This document shows, piece by piece, positions 50,041-58,091 of a stretch of DNA of 64,000 nucleotides; within the stretch, counting starts at the first letter, position 1, and every line of letters starts with the position of its first letter. The notes beneath the pieces are model-generated. The model was not told the DNA's origin. It saw only the letters and a list, made by a program, of their open reading frames with translations, and did no database searches. The position numbers were made by a program, and so were the translations under genes. Origin of the DNA: Flavobacteriales bacterium. Its GTDB lineage: Bacteria; Bacteroidota; Bacteroidia; Flavobacteriales_F; PHOS-HE28. The stretch is taken from NCBI GenBank assembly GCA_016716605.1, contig JADJWA010000001.1, forward strand, positions 2,649,001 through 2,713,000, in the 5' to 3' direction.

Positions 50041-51330
50041 CTACTTCCGGTCCTTCAGGGCGACGTAATCGCGCTTGGTGGCACCGGTATAGATCTGGCG
50101 CGGGCGGCCGATGGGCTCCTTGTTCTGCACCATCTCCATCCATTGCGCGATCCAGCCGGGCAGGCGTCCGAGCGCGAACATCACGGTGAACATGCGGGTG
50201 GGGATCCCGATGGCGCGGTAGATGATGCCGCTGTAGAAATCGACATTCGGGTAGAGCTTGCGGCTGATGAAGTAATCGTCCTTCAGCGCAATCTCCTCCA
50301 ATTGCTTGGCGATCTCGAGCACGGGGTCATTCACGCCCATCTTCTTCAGCACCTCATCGCAGCTCTTCTTGATGATCTTGGCGCGCGGGTCGAAGTTCTT
50401 GTACACGCGGTGCCCGAAGCCGAAGAGGCGGAAAGGGTCATTCTTGTCCTTGGCCTTGTCCACCCACTTCTGGATGTCGCCGCCATCGTTGCGGATGGTC
50501 TCGAGCATCTCGATCACTTCCTGGTTGGCGCCGCCGTGCAATGGTCCCCAGAGTGCCGCGATGCCCGCGCTCACGGCACTGTAGAGGTTGGCCTGGCTGC
50601 TGCCCACGATGCGCACCGTGCTGGTGCTGCAGTTCTGCTCATGGTCAGCATGCAGGATCAGCAGCGTGTTCAGCGCGTTGGCCACCACGGGATCCACCTT
50701 GTAATCCTCGGTGGGCAGGGCGAACATCATGTGCAGGAAGTTCTCCACGTAGCCCAATTTGTTGTTGGGGTACATGTAGGGGTGGCCAAGGTTGTTCTTG
50801 TAGCTGATGGCCGCCAGCGTCGGCATCTTGGCGATGAGCCGGTAAATGGTGCGCATCACCTGCGGCTGCGGCCGGTGCGGGTCCTGGCTGCGCGGGTAGA
50901 ATGTGCTCAGCGAGTTCACCATCGCCGAGAGGATGCCCATGGGGTGGGCATTGCTCGGGAAGAACTCGAAGAAGTGCTTCATGTCCTCGTGCACCAGCGA
51001 GTGGTAGCGGATGTTTCCCTCGAACTCATCGAGCTGCTTCTTGTTCGGAAGCTCACCGAAGAGCAACAGGTAGCTCACCTCGACGAAGCTCGCTTTCTCG
51101 GCCAGTTGCTCGATGGGGTAGCCGCGGTAGCTCAGGATGCCCTCCTCGCCATCGAGGAAGGTGATGGCGCTGGTGGTGGCGCCGGTGTTCTTATAGCCGA
51201 AGTCGAGCGTGATGTAGCCGGTCTCGTCGCGCAGTTTGCTGATATCGATGGCCTTCTCGCCTTCGCTGCCGGTGAATACAGGGAACTCGTAGGTCTTGCC
51301 GTTGAGGATGATCTGCGCCTTCTCGCTCAT
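50041..51330 (-). CDS. gltA: Citrate synthase
   Basis: A 429-residue TCA-cycle enzyme condensing oxaloacetate and acetyl-CoA. The catalytic histidines are in ILHADHEQNCSTSTVR, WGPLHGGANQEV and FGFGHRVYKNFDPRA, followed by YPNVDFYSGI with the catalytic aspartate. It is the type II (hexameric, NADH-sensitive in proteobacteria) size class. The ATG at 51330 fits the MSEKAQIILNGKTYEFPV start; the TACATTAG box at 51371-51378 (minus strand) lies 40 bases upstream. There is no nearby TCA gene. Confidence 0.96.
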   Translation of the reverse strand: MSEKAQIILNGKTYEFPVFTGSEGEKAIDISKLRDETGYITLDFGYKNTGATTSAITFLDGEEGILSYRGYPIEQLAEKASFVEVSYLLLFGELPNKKQLDEFEGNIRYHSLVHEDMKHFFEFFPSNAHPMGILSAMVNSLSTFYPRSQDPHRPQPQVMRTIYRLIAKMPTLAAISYKNNLGHPYMYPNNKLGYVENFLHMMFALPTEDYKVDPVVANALNTLLILHADHEQNCSTSTVRIVGSSQANLYSAVSAGIAALWGPLHGGANQEVIEMLETIRNDGGDIQKWVDKAKDKNDPFRLFGFGHRVYKNFDPRAKIIKKSCDEVLKKMGVNDPVLEIAKQLEEIALKDDYFISRKLYPNVDFYSGIIYRAIGIPTRMFTVMFALGRLPGWIAQWMEMVQNKEPIGRPRQIYTGATKRDYVALKDRK

Positions 51331-51421
51331 CGCCGCTAAGTGAAAGGGGTGGGTGTTTATTGAATGGCCGCTAATGTAGCCTCCGGACATGCACCCTTCG
51401 CAGGTGGTTCGCATGAAACGC

Positions 51422-51447
51422 GGAAGCCCCGCATCGGCGGGACTTCC
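51422..51447 (-). terminator. Terminator hairpin for the thioredoxin gene
   Basis: An 11-bp stem with one mismatch (GGAAGCCCCGC / GCGGGACTTCC, loop ATCG) lies 20 bases after the thioredoxin stop; on the minus strand it is followed by GCGTTTCATG, a weak U-run. Confidence 0.6.
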
Positions 51448-51466
51448 AAGAGTGAGGCCGTGGCCC

Positions 51467-52042
51467 TCAGGGCGCCGCCCACTTGGCCTTGAAGCCGCTC
51501 AGGAAGGCCTGGTACTCCTGGGCCTTGTAGTGGCCTTCGCCGAAGTAGTGCAGGATGGGCTCGATCTGCGGCGGGTCCATCAGCCCCTGCACCGGCGCCA
51601 GCACATTGAGGTCGCTGTCCAGGTAAACGATCGTGGGGTAGGCGATGCGGCCCTGCACATTGGCGATGGCCATGGTGAGCTGGTGGGTGCCGTTGCGTCC
51701 CTGCCTCATGGCCGGGTTGTAGTCCGGGTTCTCGAACTTCTGCCCTTTGAAGGTCACCGGGTCGCCGCTCTCGGCATTGAACTTCACCGGATAGAAGTGC
51801 TTGTTCACGTAATCGGCCACGCGGGCATCGCTGAAGGTGCGGGCATCGAGCATGCGGCAGGGGCCGCACCAGCTGGTGTACACATCCACGAACAGCGGCT
51901 TGGGGCTCTTCTTGGCGGCGGCTTGGGCCTGCTCCATGCTCATCCATTGGATGCCGCCTGCTGGCGCGGGCTTCGGGTCCTGAGCGATGAGGCTGGTGGC
52001 CAACAGGCCCGTGAGGGCGAGGGTGATGATGCGGGTTTGCAT
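51467..52042 (-). CDS. Secreted thioredoxin-family protein
   Basis: A 191-residue periplasmic protein with signal peptide (to about residue 21) and a thioredoxin fold containing SWCGPCRML (W58-C59-G60-P61-C62), a redox-active CXXC of the thioredoxin type. Downstream IAYPTIVYLD holds the cis-proline. It probably reduces or isomerises disulfides or maintains cytochrome maturation in the periplasm. It ends 20 bases before a terminator and starts 42 bases after the peptide transporter's stop on the same strand. Confidence 0.9.
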   Translation of the reverse strand: MQTRIITLALTGLLATSLIAQDPKPAPAGGIQWMSMEQAQAAAKKSPKPLFVDVYTSWCGPCRMLDARTFSDARVADYVNKHFYPVKFNAESGDPVTFKGQKFENPDYNPAMRQGRNGTHQLTMAIANVQGRIAYPTIVYLDSDLNVLAPVQGLMDPPQIEPILHYFGEGHYKAQEYQAFLSGFKAKWAAP

Positions 52043-52084
52043 GCGGTTGAGTTGCGGGTTGCGCAGATCAATGACCGTGCCGGG

Positions 52085-53788
52085 TCAACCGCGGCCGTGC
52101 ATCATGCGCTTCAGGATCGGGCTCAAGGCCAGCAGCAGAAGGCCCGCGATCAAGGAGAGCATCACGAACATCATCACGAAATCGTAGAGGTTGGTGATCG
52201 TGAATCCCGCAAAGCTCGGGTACACCTCGGCGATCTTCATTTCCTTCAGCACGGCCAGTTGCTCCGGGGTGGCCACCACGGTCTTCTCCAGGATCCCCTT
52301 GAGGTCGATGCCTGCAGCCTCGGCCTCGATGTACTTGGGACCGGTGGGCGGCAACAACGAACCCAGTGTGCCGGTGAGCGCATAGCCCGCCGCGCTGCTC
52401 ACGAACCACACGCCCATGAGCATGCTGGCGAAGCGCTTCGGCGAGAGCTTGCTCACCAACGAGAGGCCGATGGGCGATAGGCAGAGCTCGCCCCAAGTGT
52501 GGAAGAGGTACATGATCACCAAGGTCCAGATGCTGATCTTGGCGGTGTTCGAGAGGCCATCGACGGCCTGCGCGAGGATGAAGTATCCCACGGCCATGAG
52601 CAATAGGCCGATGGCCTGCTTCACCGGGGCGATGGGATCGCGCTTGCCCAGTTGCACCCACAGCCAGCTGAAGGGGAATGCGAAGAGGATGATGAAGATG
52701 GCGTTGAAGTTCTGCACCTGGCTCGGCGGCATGTTCCAGCCGAACAGGTTGGTGTCCGTCTGCTGATCGGCGATGAAGGTGAGCGAACTGCCCGCCTGCT
52801 CGAAGCAGGCCCAGAAGAAGATCACGAAGAAGCACACCACATACAGCACAAGGATGCGGTCGCGCTCGATCCGCGTGATGGTCTTGTCTGCGATGATCAA
52901 GTAAGCCAGGGCCAGGCCAGCGGCATAGATGAACGGATAGAGCCACACCTTGATGGGGTTCTGCACTTCGGCAGTCGGGTCGAGATTCAGGTAGTGGAAT
53001 AGGAAGGTGAGGCCCACGGTCATCAGCACGGTGATGAGGATGGAGGCCGTGCTGAAATGCGCCTTCTCGCTCTCAGCGCCTTCGGCCAAGGGCGCATTGC
53101 TGAAGATGGGCTTGTTGCCGATGGGCGCGCCTTCCGGCGTAACGATGTATTTGTTCTTCAGGGCATAGAAGATGGCCGTGGCCAGCAGCATGGCCACGCC
53201 AGCTGCCATGAAGCCCCACTTGAACGCGCTCAGGTCACGGACCCCATCCACCTTGATGTCGCCCACGGTGCTGCAGATGAAATTGCCCAGGAAGGCCCCG
53301 ATGTTGATGCCCATGTAGAAGATGGTGAAGGCGGCATCGAGCCGGTTGTCGTTGCTCGGGTACAGGGAGCCCACCATCGAGGAGATGTTCGGCTTGAAGA
53401 AGCCGTTGCCGAAGATGATCGTGAGCAGCGCCACCCAGAGCATGGTGCGCGCCAGCTCCAGGTTATCCGAGTACAGCGAGGCGCTGAAGAAGAGCAGCAT
53501 CTGCCCGATGGCCATGAGCAGCCCGCCCAGCATGATGCAGTTGCGGTTGCCCAGGAAGCGGTCGCTGATGTAGCCGCCGAGCATGGGGGTGAGGTAGCAG
53601 AGCCCGAGGAAGCCGCCGTAGATGATGGCCGATTCCTTCGAGCCGTAGGCCAGCGCCTCGGCGATGAAGAGAGAGAGGATGGCGCGCATCCCGTAGAAGT
53701 TGAAGCGCTCCCACATCTCGGTGGTGAAGAGCACGTACAGTCCTTTCGGGTGCTTCTTGGGCACCTCGGCGGCAGCAGTCGCGTTCAT
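52085..53788 (-). CDS. POT/PTR family proton-dependent oligopeptide transporter
   Basis: A 567-residue inner-membrane protein with about 14 hydrophobic helices. The family signature is clear: FTTEMWERFNFYGMRAIL (with the ExxER-like EMWERF), GGYISDRFLGNR, FGNGFFKPNISSMVGSLY and the second signature FYMGINIGAFLG. Such proteins import di- and tripeptides with protons. The ATG at 53788 starts MNATAAAEVPKKHPKG; TATATTGG at 53843-53850 (minus strand) lies 54 bases before it. It is the upstream gene of a probable pair with the thioredoxin-family gene. Confidence 0.94.
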   Translation of the reverse strand: MNATAAAEVPKKHPKGLYVLFTTEMWERFNFYGMRAILSLFIAEALAYGSKESAIIYGGFLGLCYLTPMLGGYISDRFLGNRNCIMLGGLLMAIGQMLLFFSASLYSDNLELARTMLWVALLTIIFGNGFFKPNISSMVGSLYPSNDNRLDAAFTIFYMGINIGAFLGNFICSTVGDIKVDGVRDLSAFKWGFMAAGVAMLLATAIFYALKNKYIVTPEGAPIGNKPIFSNAPLAEGAESEKAHFSTASILITVLMTVGLTFLFHYLNLDPTAEVQNPIKVWLYPFIYAAGLALAYLIIADKTITRIERDRILVLYVVCFFVIFFWACFEQAGSSLTFIADQQTDTNLFGWNMPPSQVQNFNAIFIILFAFPFSWLWVQLGKRDPIAPVKQAIGLLLMAVGYFILAQAVDGLSNTAKISIWTLVIMYLFHTWGELCLSPIGLSLVSKLSPKRFASMLMGVWFVSSAAGYALTGTLGSLLPPTGPKYIEAEAAGIDLKGILEKTVVATPEQLAVLKEMKIAEVYPSFAGFTITNLYDFVMMFVMLSLIAGLLLLALSPILKRMMHGRG

Positions 53789-54051
53789 GCTGAAGGTTTG
53801 GGGTTTATGCCCGGCTGCCCAAGGGAGCTGCCGGATGGCGGGCCAATATAGCCGGATGGCCGATGCACGCATGGCGGGCCAGCTTGCGGGAGCGCTGAAC
53901 GGGACGCGCCATGACAGGCAGATGTGAGCGGCAAGGCTCTCCGCCGACCTGGATCACGGCGTCTTGATGCGAAGGCACTGGGCTGCCGATCCGGACTCGG
54001 GGTGCCAGGGCGCTATGGAGCTGGAGTTGCGCATCAGCTCCTGTGACTGCA

Positions 54052-54080
54052 TTGGAGCTCGCGCGATCCTCCTACCTTGC
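54052..54080 (+). promoter_or_regulatory. TTG-N18-TACCTTGC candidate promoter
   Basis: TTG at 54052-54054 is followed after 18 bases by TACCTTGC at 54073-54080, 4 bases before the ATG of the choice-of-anchor L gene. The -7 box is off by two positions from TAnnTTTG, so this is tentative. Confidence 0.35.
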
Positions 54081-54084
54081 CTCC

Positions 54085-55182
54085 ATGCGCTGCATCATGC
54101 TTTCGATCCTGCTCTCTTGGAGCGCTGCGTCGCTTGGGCAAACGCACGCCACAATGCTGCCCGCCAGTCCGGATTACACCGCGCTCGTGAATGATCATCT
54201 GGCCGGACAGGGCGTCACCGTTCTCAGCGCCGGCTTTCAGTTCCTTCCATACGCCATCGGCACCTTCACCGATACCATGGCAAGCATCGGCATGAGCGGC
54301 GGATTAGTGCTGGCCACCGGGCTGGTGCATGTGATCGAAGCGCCCAATCTCTCGCAAAGCACCACCATGGCCGGCCTCGTGAGTGGACAATCCGATGCCG
54401 ACCTGCTGCAGTTGCTGGTTCCACCGGCCCCGCAATGGGATGCTGCCATCCTCACCATCGATCTCATCCCCGCGGGCGATTCGCTTCAGCTGCGCTTCGT
54501 GTTCGGCAGCGAGGAGTACGATGAGTACGTGTGCTCCATCAAGAACGATGTCATGGGCATCTTCCTCTCCGGCCCCGGCATCGATGGCTCATTCACCAAC
54601 GACGGCATCAACATGGCCACCCTGCCCGCCACCGGATTACCCGTGTGCGTGAACACGGTGAACCTTGGCGTGCCCGGCAGCGAGGGCAGCGGGCTTTGCT
54701 GGGCCTATCCGAACTGGCAGATGGACACGGTGCATTACGTGGACAATTTCTTCGGCCCCAACTGCGGGCTCGATGGCTATACCGAAGTGCTCACCGCGAA
54801 GGCGGCCGTGCAGCTGGGCGCGGTCTATCAACTCAAGATCGCCATCGCCGACGCGCACGATGGGGTGTATGACTCTGCTGTGTTCCTCGAAGCGGGCAGC
54901 CTCACGTCGGAGTTGAGCACCGGCATGGATGCAGCAGCGCCCGTCACCGCAGGCGTGTGGTACGCGGACGCAACAGGTGAAGTGGTGCTGCGCGGTCCTT
55001 CATTGAATGGTGGCCGTGTTGAAGTGCAGGCCTTCGATGCGGCGGGGCGTTGCGTGGCGCGGGCGAATGCAAGCCCCGATGGCGTGGCGTGGCGCGCTCC
55101 GATGGCATTGGCTGCGGGCTGTTATGCCATCCGCGCGGTGCAGAAAGGAGCCGTGGTGAGCGGGAGGGTGGTGGTGGAGTAG
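54085..55182 (+). CDS. Choice-of-anchor L domain secreted protein with T9SS sorting domain
   Basis: A 365-residue protein with signal peptide (to about residue 19). The choice-of-anchor L region is recognised by SGGLVLATGLV, FVFGSEEYDEYVCSIKNDVMGIFLSGPG and NDGINMATLPATGLPVCVNTVN, ending ...GLDGYTEVLTAKAAV...YQLKIAIADAHDGVYDSAVFLEAGS. Such domains appear in secreted Bacteroidota and Vibrio proteins. The C-terminus (about 300-365) is a degenerate T9SS-type tail (VVLRGPSLNGGRVEV...AAGCYAIRAVQKGAVVSGRVVVE). The ATG at 54085 gives a good signal peptide. Confidence 0.9.
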   Translation: MRCIMLSILLSWSAASLGQTHATMLPASPDYTALVNDHLAGQGVTVLSAGFQFLPYAIGTFTDTMASIGMSGGLVLATGLVHVIEAPNLSQSTTMAGLVSGQSDADLLQLLVPPAPQWDAAILTIDLIPAGDSLQLRFVFGSEEYDEYVCSIKNDVMGIFLSGPGIDGSFTNDGINMATLPATGLPVCVNTVNLGVPGSEGSGLCWAYPNWQMDTVHYVDNFFGPNCGLDGYTEVLTAKAAVQLGAVYQLKIAIADAHDGVYDSAVFLEAGSLTSELSTGMDAAAPVTAGVWYADATGEVVLRGPSLNGGRVEVQAFDAAGRCVARANASPDGVAWRAPMALAAGCYAIRAVQKGAVVSGRVVVE

Positions 55183-55275
55183 GGCTGGGGAGGGCGAACG
55201 GCCACGAGCGTCGTGGATCGTGCGAACGGATACTTTCACCGTGCGCGAAAAGCATCAGCCTAAACCCTCCACCTT

Positions 55276-55860
55276 ATGCGTAACCCCAAGTTCCTTCAAC
55301 TCCTCCTGGCATTCCTGCTCGCATTCTCATTCGAGCAGACGCGCGCCCAATGCAATCCAGGTCCCATCGGCTGGCTCTCGAAGCTGCTGCGGGTCAGGCA
55401 TACGATCGAGCAACCCACAGCGATCACGTACACCACCAAACCCTCGCTGGTATATGAGATCCCCTTCTTCATGGTGGTGTATTGCGCCTTCGTGGAGGCG
55501 GACGGCAAGCCCTACCTGTATTTGTGGGTGCAGCAGAACCGGATGAAGGAGCCGCGGGACATGAAGACAGGTGATGCCCTGGTCATTCACCTGGCCAACG
55601 GCGCCACCTTGGGCGCAGCGTGCCTCTCGGATTTCCCTGGCCTCAAGGACCAGTCGATTGCTTTCTATCCGTTGGAGGCTGAGGCCCTCGCCACGCTATC
55701 CACGGTGGTAGTCGATTCCATCCACGTGAGCTCTCACCCGCGGGATCCGCGAGTGCAATCGCAGTTCATGCTTCGCTTCGGCGACCGCAACAAACGGCGG
55801 ATCCAGGAATGGGCGGCCTGCTTGAGCAATCAGGTTGCGCGATCGAGGATGGCCCGGTAG
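55276..55860 (+). CDS. Secreted hypothetical protein
   Basis: A 194-residue protein with a signal peptide (cleavage likely after TRAQ, residue 24). The mature part contains hydrophobic strands (EIPFFMVVYCAFVEADGKPYLYLWVQQN) and two cysteines; no known motif. The ATG at 55276 matches the signal peptide and has a TACTTTCA box at 55231-55238. Codon use and position suggest a real gene. I do not recognise the family. Confidence 0.7.
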   Translation: MRNPKFLQLLLAFLLAFSFEQTRAQCNPGPIGWLSKLLRVRHTIEQPTAITYTTKPSLVYEIPFFMVVYCAFVEADGKPYLYLWVQQNRMKEPRDMKTGDALVIHLANGATLGAACLSDFPGLKDQSIAFYPLEAEALATLSTVVVDSIHVSSHPRDPRVQSQFMLRFGDRNKRRIQEWAACLSNQVARSRMAR

Positions 55861-55947
55861 GTGAACGGCCTGGAAGGGCCGAAACGCGCATCGTGCGCGC
55901 AGAAAAGGGGATCAGGCCGCCACCCATGCTCGTTGCGGCCGACTCAC

Positions 55948-56201
55948 TCAATGCACCACCAGGCGCTTCTTGCCATCCGGCGCGAGTAGTTTCAACTGGA
56001 TAGTGGCACTTACCGCTTCGCTATCCTCCTGCTTCAGTTTGGCCTTGAGGTATTTCCAATAGTTGCGTTCTTCTTGTAGTCGTCCTGGTCGGTCAGCACG
56101 GCCACGATGTCCAGCACCGAGAACCACCACATGGCCTGCTCTTCTTCCCACACGGCGCCCAACTCGCGATCGTCGAAGAAGCGGATGGGGATTCGGCTCA
56201 T
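55948..56201 (-). pseudogene. Frameshifted BRO/DinD-like gene fragment
   Basis: From ATG 56201 the frame reads SRIPIRFFDDRELGAVWEE...WWFSVLDIVAVLTDQDDYKK and then goes out of frame; the next frame continues with ERNYWKYLKAKLKQEDSEAV...LAPDGKKRLVVH to TGA at 55948. Read together it matches the N-terminal half of BRO-N/DinD-like proteins (F...VWNEEEEKWYFSVVDVIEVLTE...YWSDLKRKLK). One base missing near 56068-56075 explains the break, and the C-terminal half is absent. It lies next to a toxin-antitoxin pair. Confidence 0.7.
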
Positions 56202-56233
56202 GGGTTTAGTGGCAGGAGTTTGCTCGAACCGTG

Positions 56234-56575
56234 CTAACCACCGCGCAGGATGTGCGCTGCCAGTCGTTCGCGGATCAGTCTCAAGGTTTCCGATTCGACC
56301 GAACCGATGCGACCCTCGATCCACCCGGTGGGCAGCACATGTGCATGCCCGATCCGGATGACCCCGGGGAAACCGAGACGCGCTGTGGCGAACGAAGGAT
56401 GCGCTTGATCGATGACGATTTCAAGGTCTGGTACGGCAAGGCCGATGCTGCCGCTGATCCCGACCACGAGGAAGTCACCGAAAGGTGGGAATGACGCGAC
56501 CAGCACAGCTGGACGAGGCTTGTTCAAGCCATCGCTTTGCGGCAGCGCCACACGAACAACATCCCCGGCTCTCAC
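56234..56575 (-). CDS. PemK/MazF-family toxin (probable endoribonuclease)
   Basis: A 113-residue protein with the MazF/PemK fold: AGDVVRVALPQSDGLNKPRPAVLVAS at the start (GDVV and the KxRPA(V/L)V motif), GFPGVIRIGHAHVLPTGWIEGRIG (strand and turn) and a helical tail. Family toxins cut mRNA at specific short sites and are neutralised by a partner antitoxin. The start overlaps the upstream gene's stop by 4 bases, giving a standard antitoxin-then-toxin order. Sequence alone does not show whether it is active. Confidence 0.88.
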   Translation of the reverse strand: MRAGDVVRVALPQSDGLNKPRPAVLVASFPPFGDFLVVGISGSIGLAVPDLEIVIDQAHPSFATARLGFPGVIRIGHAHVLPTGWIEGRIGSVESETLRLIRERLAAHILRGG

Positions 56576-56871
56576 TTGCCGTATTCCGGATTGGGCTCGA
56601 GCAAGGTGATGCCGCTGATGTCCGGCTCACTGTCACTGTAGGCCCGCGAAAGCCCCATGGCGCCGATGCGCTGCCAGAATTCGCGGTCGGCATCATGCGC
56701 CTCATCTTGGATGCGTGCAGCGATGGCTTGGCGCTCCTCGTTGGTGAGTGGCTCCGCTTTGGTCGTGCCTTGTAGCAGCTTCTTGAAGCCCCAGAGCGCC
56801 TTCAAGAGGCCCTGGTCCTCCAGTTTGCTGATCCACGCAATGAGCTCGTGCCTGATGCTATCCCCATGCAT
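56572..56871 (-). CDS. Probable antitoxin partner of the PemK/MazF toxin
   Basis: A 99-residue acidic, helical protein (HELIAWISKLEDQGLLKALWGFKKLLQGTTKAEPLTNEERQAIAARIQDEAH) with no obvious DNA-binding AbrB or HTH pattern. It stands just upstream of the toxin with 4-base overlap, which is the main evidence for its role. It resembles short Bacteroidota proteins found beside toxins that begin HxxLIxWI. A TATCTTTG box lies 7 bases before the ATG (56879-56886). Confidence 0.72.
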   Translation of the reverse strand: MHGDSIRHELIAWISKLEDQGLLKALWGFKKLLQGTTKAEPLTNEERQAIAARIQDEAHDADREFWQRIGAMGLSRAYSDSEPDISGITLLEPNPEYGK

Positions 56872-56878
56872 GATGAAT

Positions 56879-56886
56879 CAAAGATA
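56879..56886 (-). promoter_or_regulatory. TATCTTTG box, candidate -7 element
   Basis: An exact TAnnTTTG match on the minus strand, 7 bases before the antitoxin ATG. No -33 TTG at the usual distance. The mRNA would be almost leaderless. Confidence 0.45.
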
Positions 56887-56895
56887 GGCGTGGGT

Positions 56896-57300
56896 CTATA
56901 CCTCCACCTTGCTCTTCTTCGTCTTCCCGTTCTTCTCCTTCTCCCCAACTGGTTTCCTCAACACGATCTTCCCGTCGAACACATCGATCACCTGCTCCAC
57001 GCCGGGCTCCAGGGTGCCCGCGATGATCTGGCGGCTCATTTCGTTCAGAAGCTCTTTCTGGATCAAGCGCTTCACCGGACGCGCACCGAATTGCGGGTCG
57101 AAGCCGGCTGAGCCGATGTGCTCGATCAGCTCTTCGCTCGGGATGAGCTGGTAGCCTTTCTCTTCGAGCTTGGCGAGCAACTGGTGCAGCTGAAGCTTCA
57201 CGATCTCGCGCACGTCGCCCTGGCTGAGCGGGCGGAACATGATCAGCTCGTCCACGCGGTTGAAGAATGTGGGCAGCGTGGTTTTGCGAAAGAGGTGCAT
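56896..57300 (-). pseudogene. Duplicated C-terminal fragment of ClpB
   Basis: The frame codes for 134 residues that align without gaps to the last 134 residues of the intact ClpB encoded at 58092-60734; by hand I count about 104 identical positions, including FNRVDELIMFRPLSQGDVR, LIPSEELI, GFDPQFGARP and QKELLNE. This is the D2 small domain only; no Walker motifs precede it, and the open frame further upstream is unrelated. I treat it as a truncated second clpB copy. The ATG at 57300 is nominal. It lies between the antitoxin and the terminator of a small secreted-protein gene. Confidence 0.8.
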
Positions 57301-57361
57301 CGCTGCTGTGGAGGAGCGGGTGGCCGGGATGACCATTCGTTGTTCATGGATCCATTGAGCA

Positions 57362-57402
57362 TTCAAAAGGAAAGCCTCCGGGATGGAGGCTTTCCTTTTG
57401 AA
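57362..57402. terminator. Long perfect hairpin terminator
   Basis: An 18-bp perfect stem (TTCAAAAGGAAAGCCTCC and its complement) with a GGGAT loop. The A/T-rich outer stem gives U-runs in both directions. It lies 21 bases after the stop of the 57423-57863 gene and separates it from the ClpB fragment. Confidence 0.85.
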
Positions 57403-57422
57403 CCGGTCAAGTGTTCCAGCGC

Positions 57423-57863
57423 TCAGCGTCGGCGTGCGATATCCCGCTCGGACTCCATGATGAGGCTCCGGTATTCCGCCCAGATGGCCTTCATCTCGTC
57501 CTCGTTGCCAAAGTGCTCGATCGCGGCTTTGCGCCATTTGATGTTGTTCGGGCTTGTGTCCCAGTCCATATCCGCGATGCCGCCTTCCATGCGCCACACG
57601 ACCATCATGTCCCACTCGCCGGTGGCCATGAGCACTTGGAGTTCGGGTGCAGGTGTGCCGGCTTTTGCAGTCACCTTTTGGAATTCATCGATGATCTCCA
57701 TGGCACGTCCCATCTTGCCGGAATGGAACTTGACCATGACCACACTACGCCATTGCGGGTCATCCAGCTTCTTGGGTTCCGCGGTCTCCTGTGCCAGTAG
57801 CGGAGTGGTCAGGAAGAGTGTGAGCAGTACACCAAAGGCCCAACGGGTCTGGAACTTGTTCAT
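57423..57863 (-). CDS. Small secreted protein, possible dimeric alpha/beta barrel
   Basis: A 146-residue protein with signal peptide (MNKFQTRWAFGVLLTLFLTTPLLAQ). The mature part starts with a strand-helix unit WRSVVMVKFHSGKMGRAMEIIDEFQKV and a second strand LQVLMATGEWDMMVVWRMEGG, resembling antibiotic-monooxygenase-like ferredoxin folds. No catalytic residue set is evident. The ATG at 57863 is chosen because the signal peptide starts there. TATCTTAC at 57883-57890 (minus strand) lies upstream. Function unknown. The 228-base gap up to clpB's stop shows an A/T-rich stretch but no gene. Confidence 0.75.
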   Translation of the reverse strand: MNKFQTRWAFGVLLTLFLTTPLLAQETAEPKKLDDPQWRSVVMVKFHSGKMGRAMEIIDEFQKVTAKAGTPAPELQVLMATGEWDMMVVWRMEGGIADMDWDTSPNNIKWRKAAIEHFGNEDEMKAIWAEYRSLIMESERDIARRR

Positions 57864-58091
57864 GATAACGGGAGTTTGGGTGGTAAGATAACAGGAACGC
57901 ACCATGCATCGTTTGATCACGGATGCCTAGTGTATCACAATGGTATAAAAAATACACGGTCCGGGTCACGCGAGGATCGATCGAATAACGTGATCCATGC
58001 AAAGCAGTGATGGCGTTGCGAGGAAGGGTCACCGTGCTCTGTGCAAAGCAGGCTGCGGCGGTTGATGCGATAGGGGACACGCCCCACTCAC

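Noticed and set aside
57864..58091. A/T-rich stretch before clpB's stop as an origin or attachment site
   Set aside because: Only about 40 bases are A/T-rich; no iterons, DnaA boxes or integrase gene nearby. More likely a promoter region for the small secreted-protein gene.
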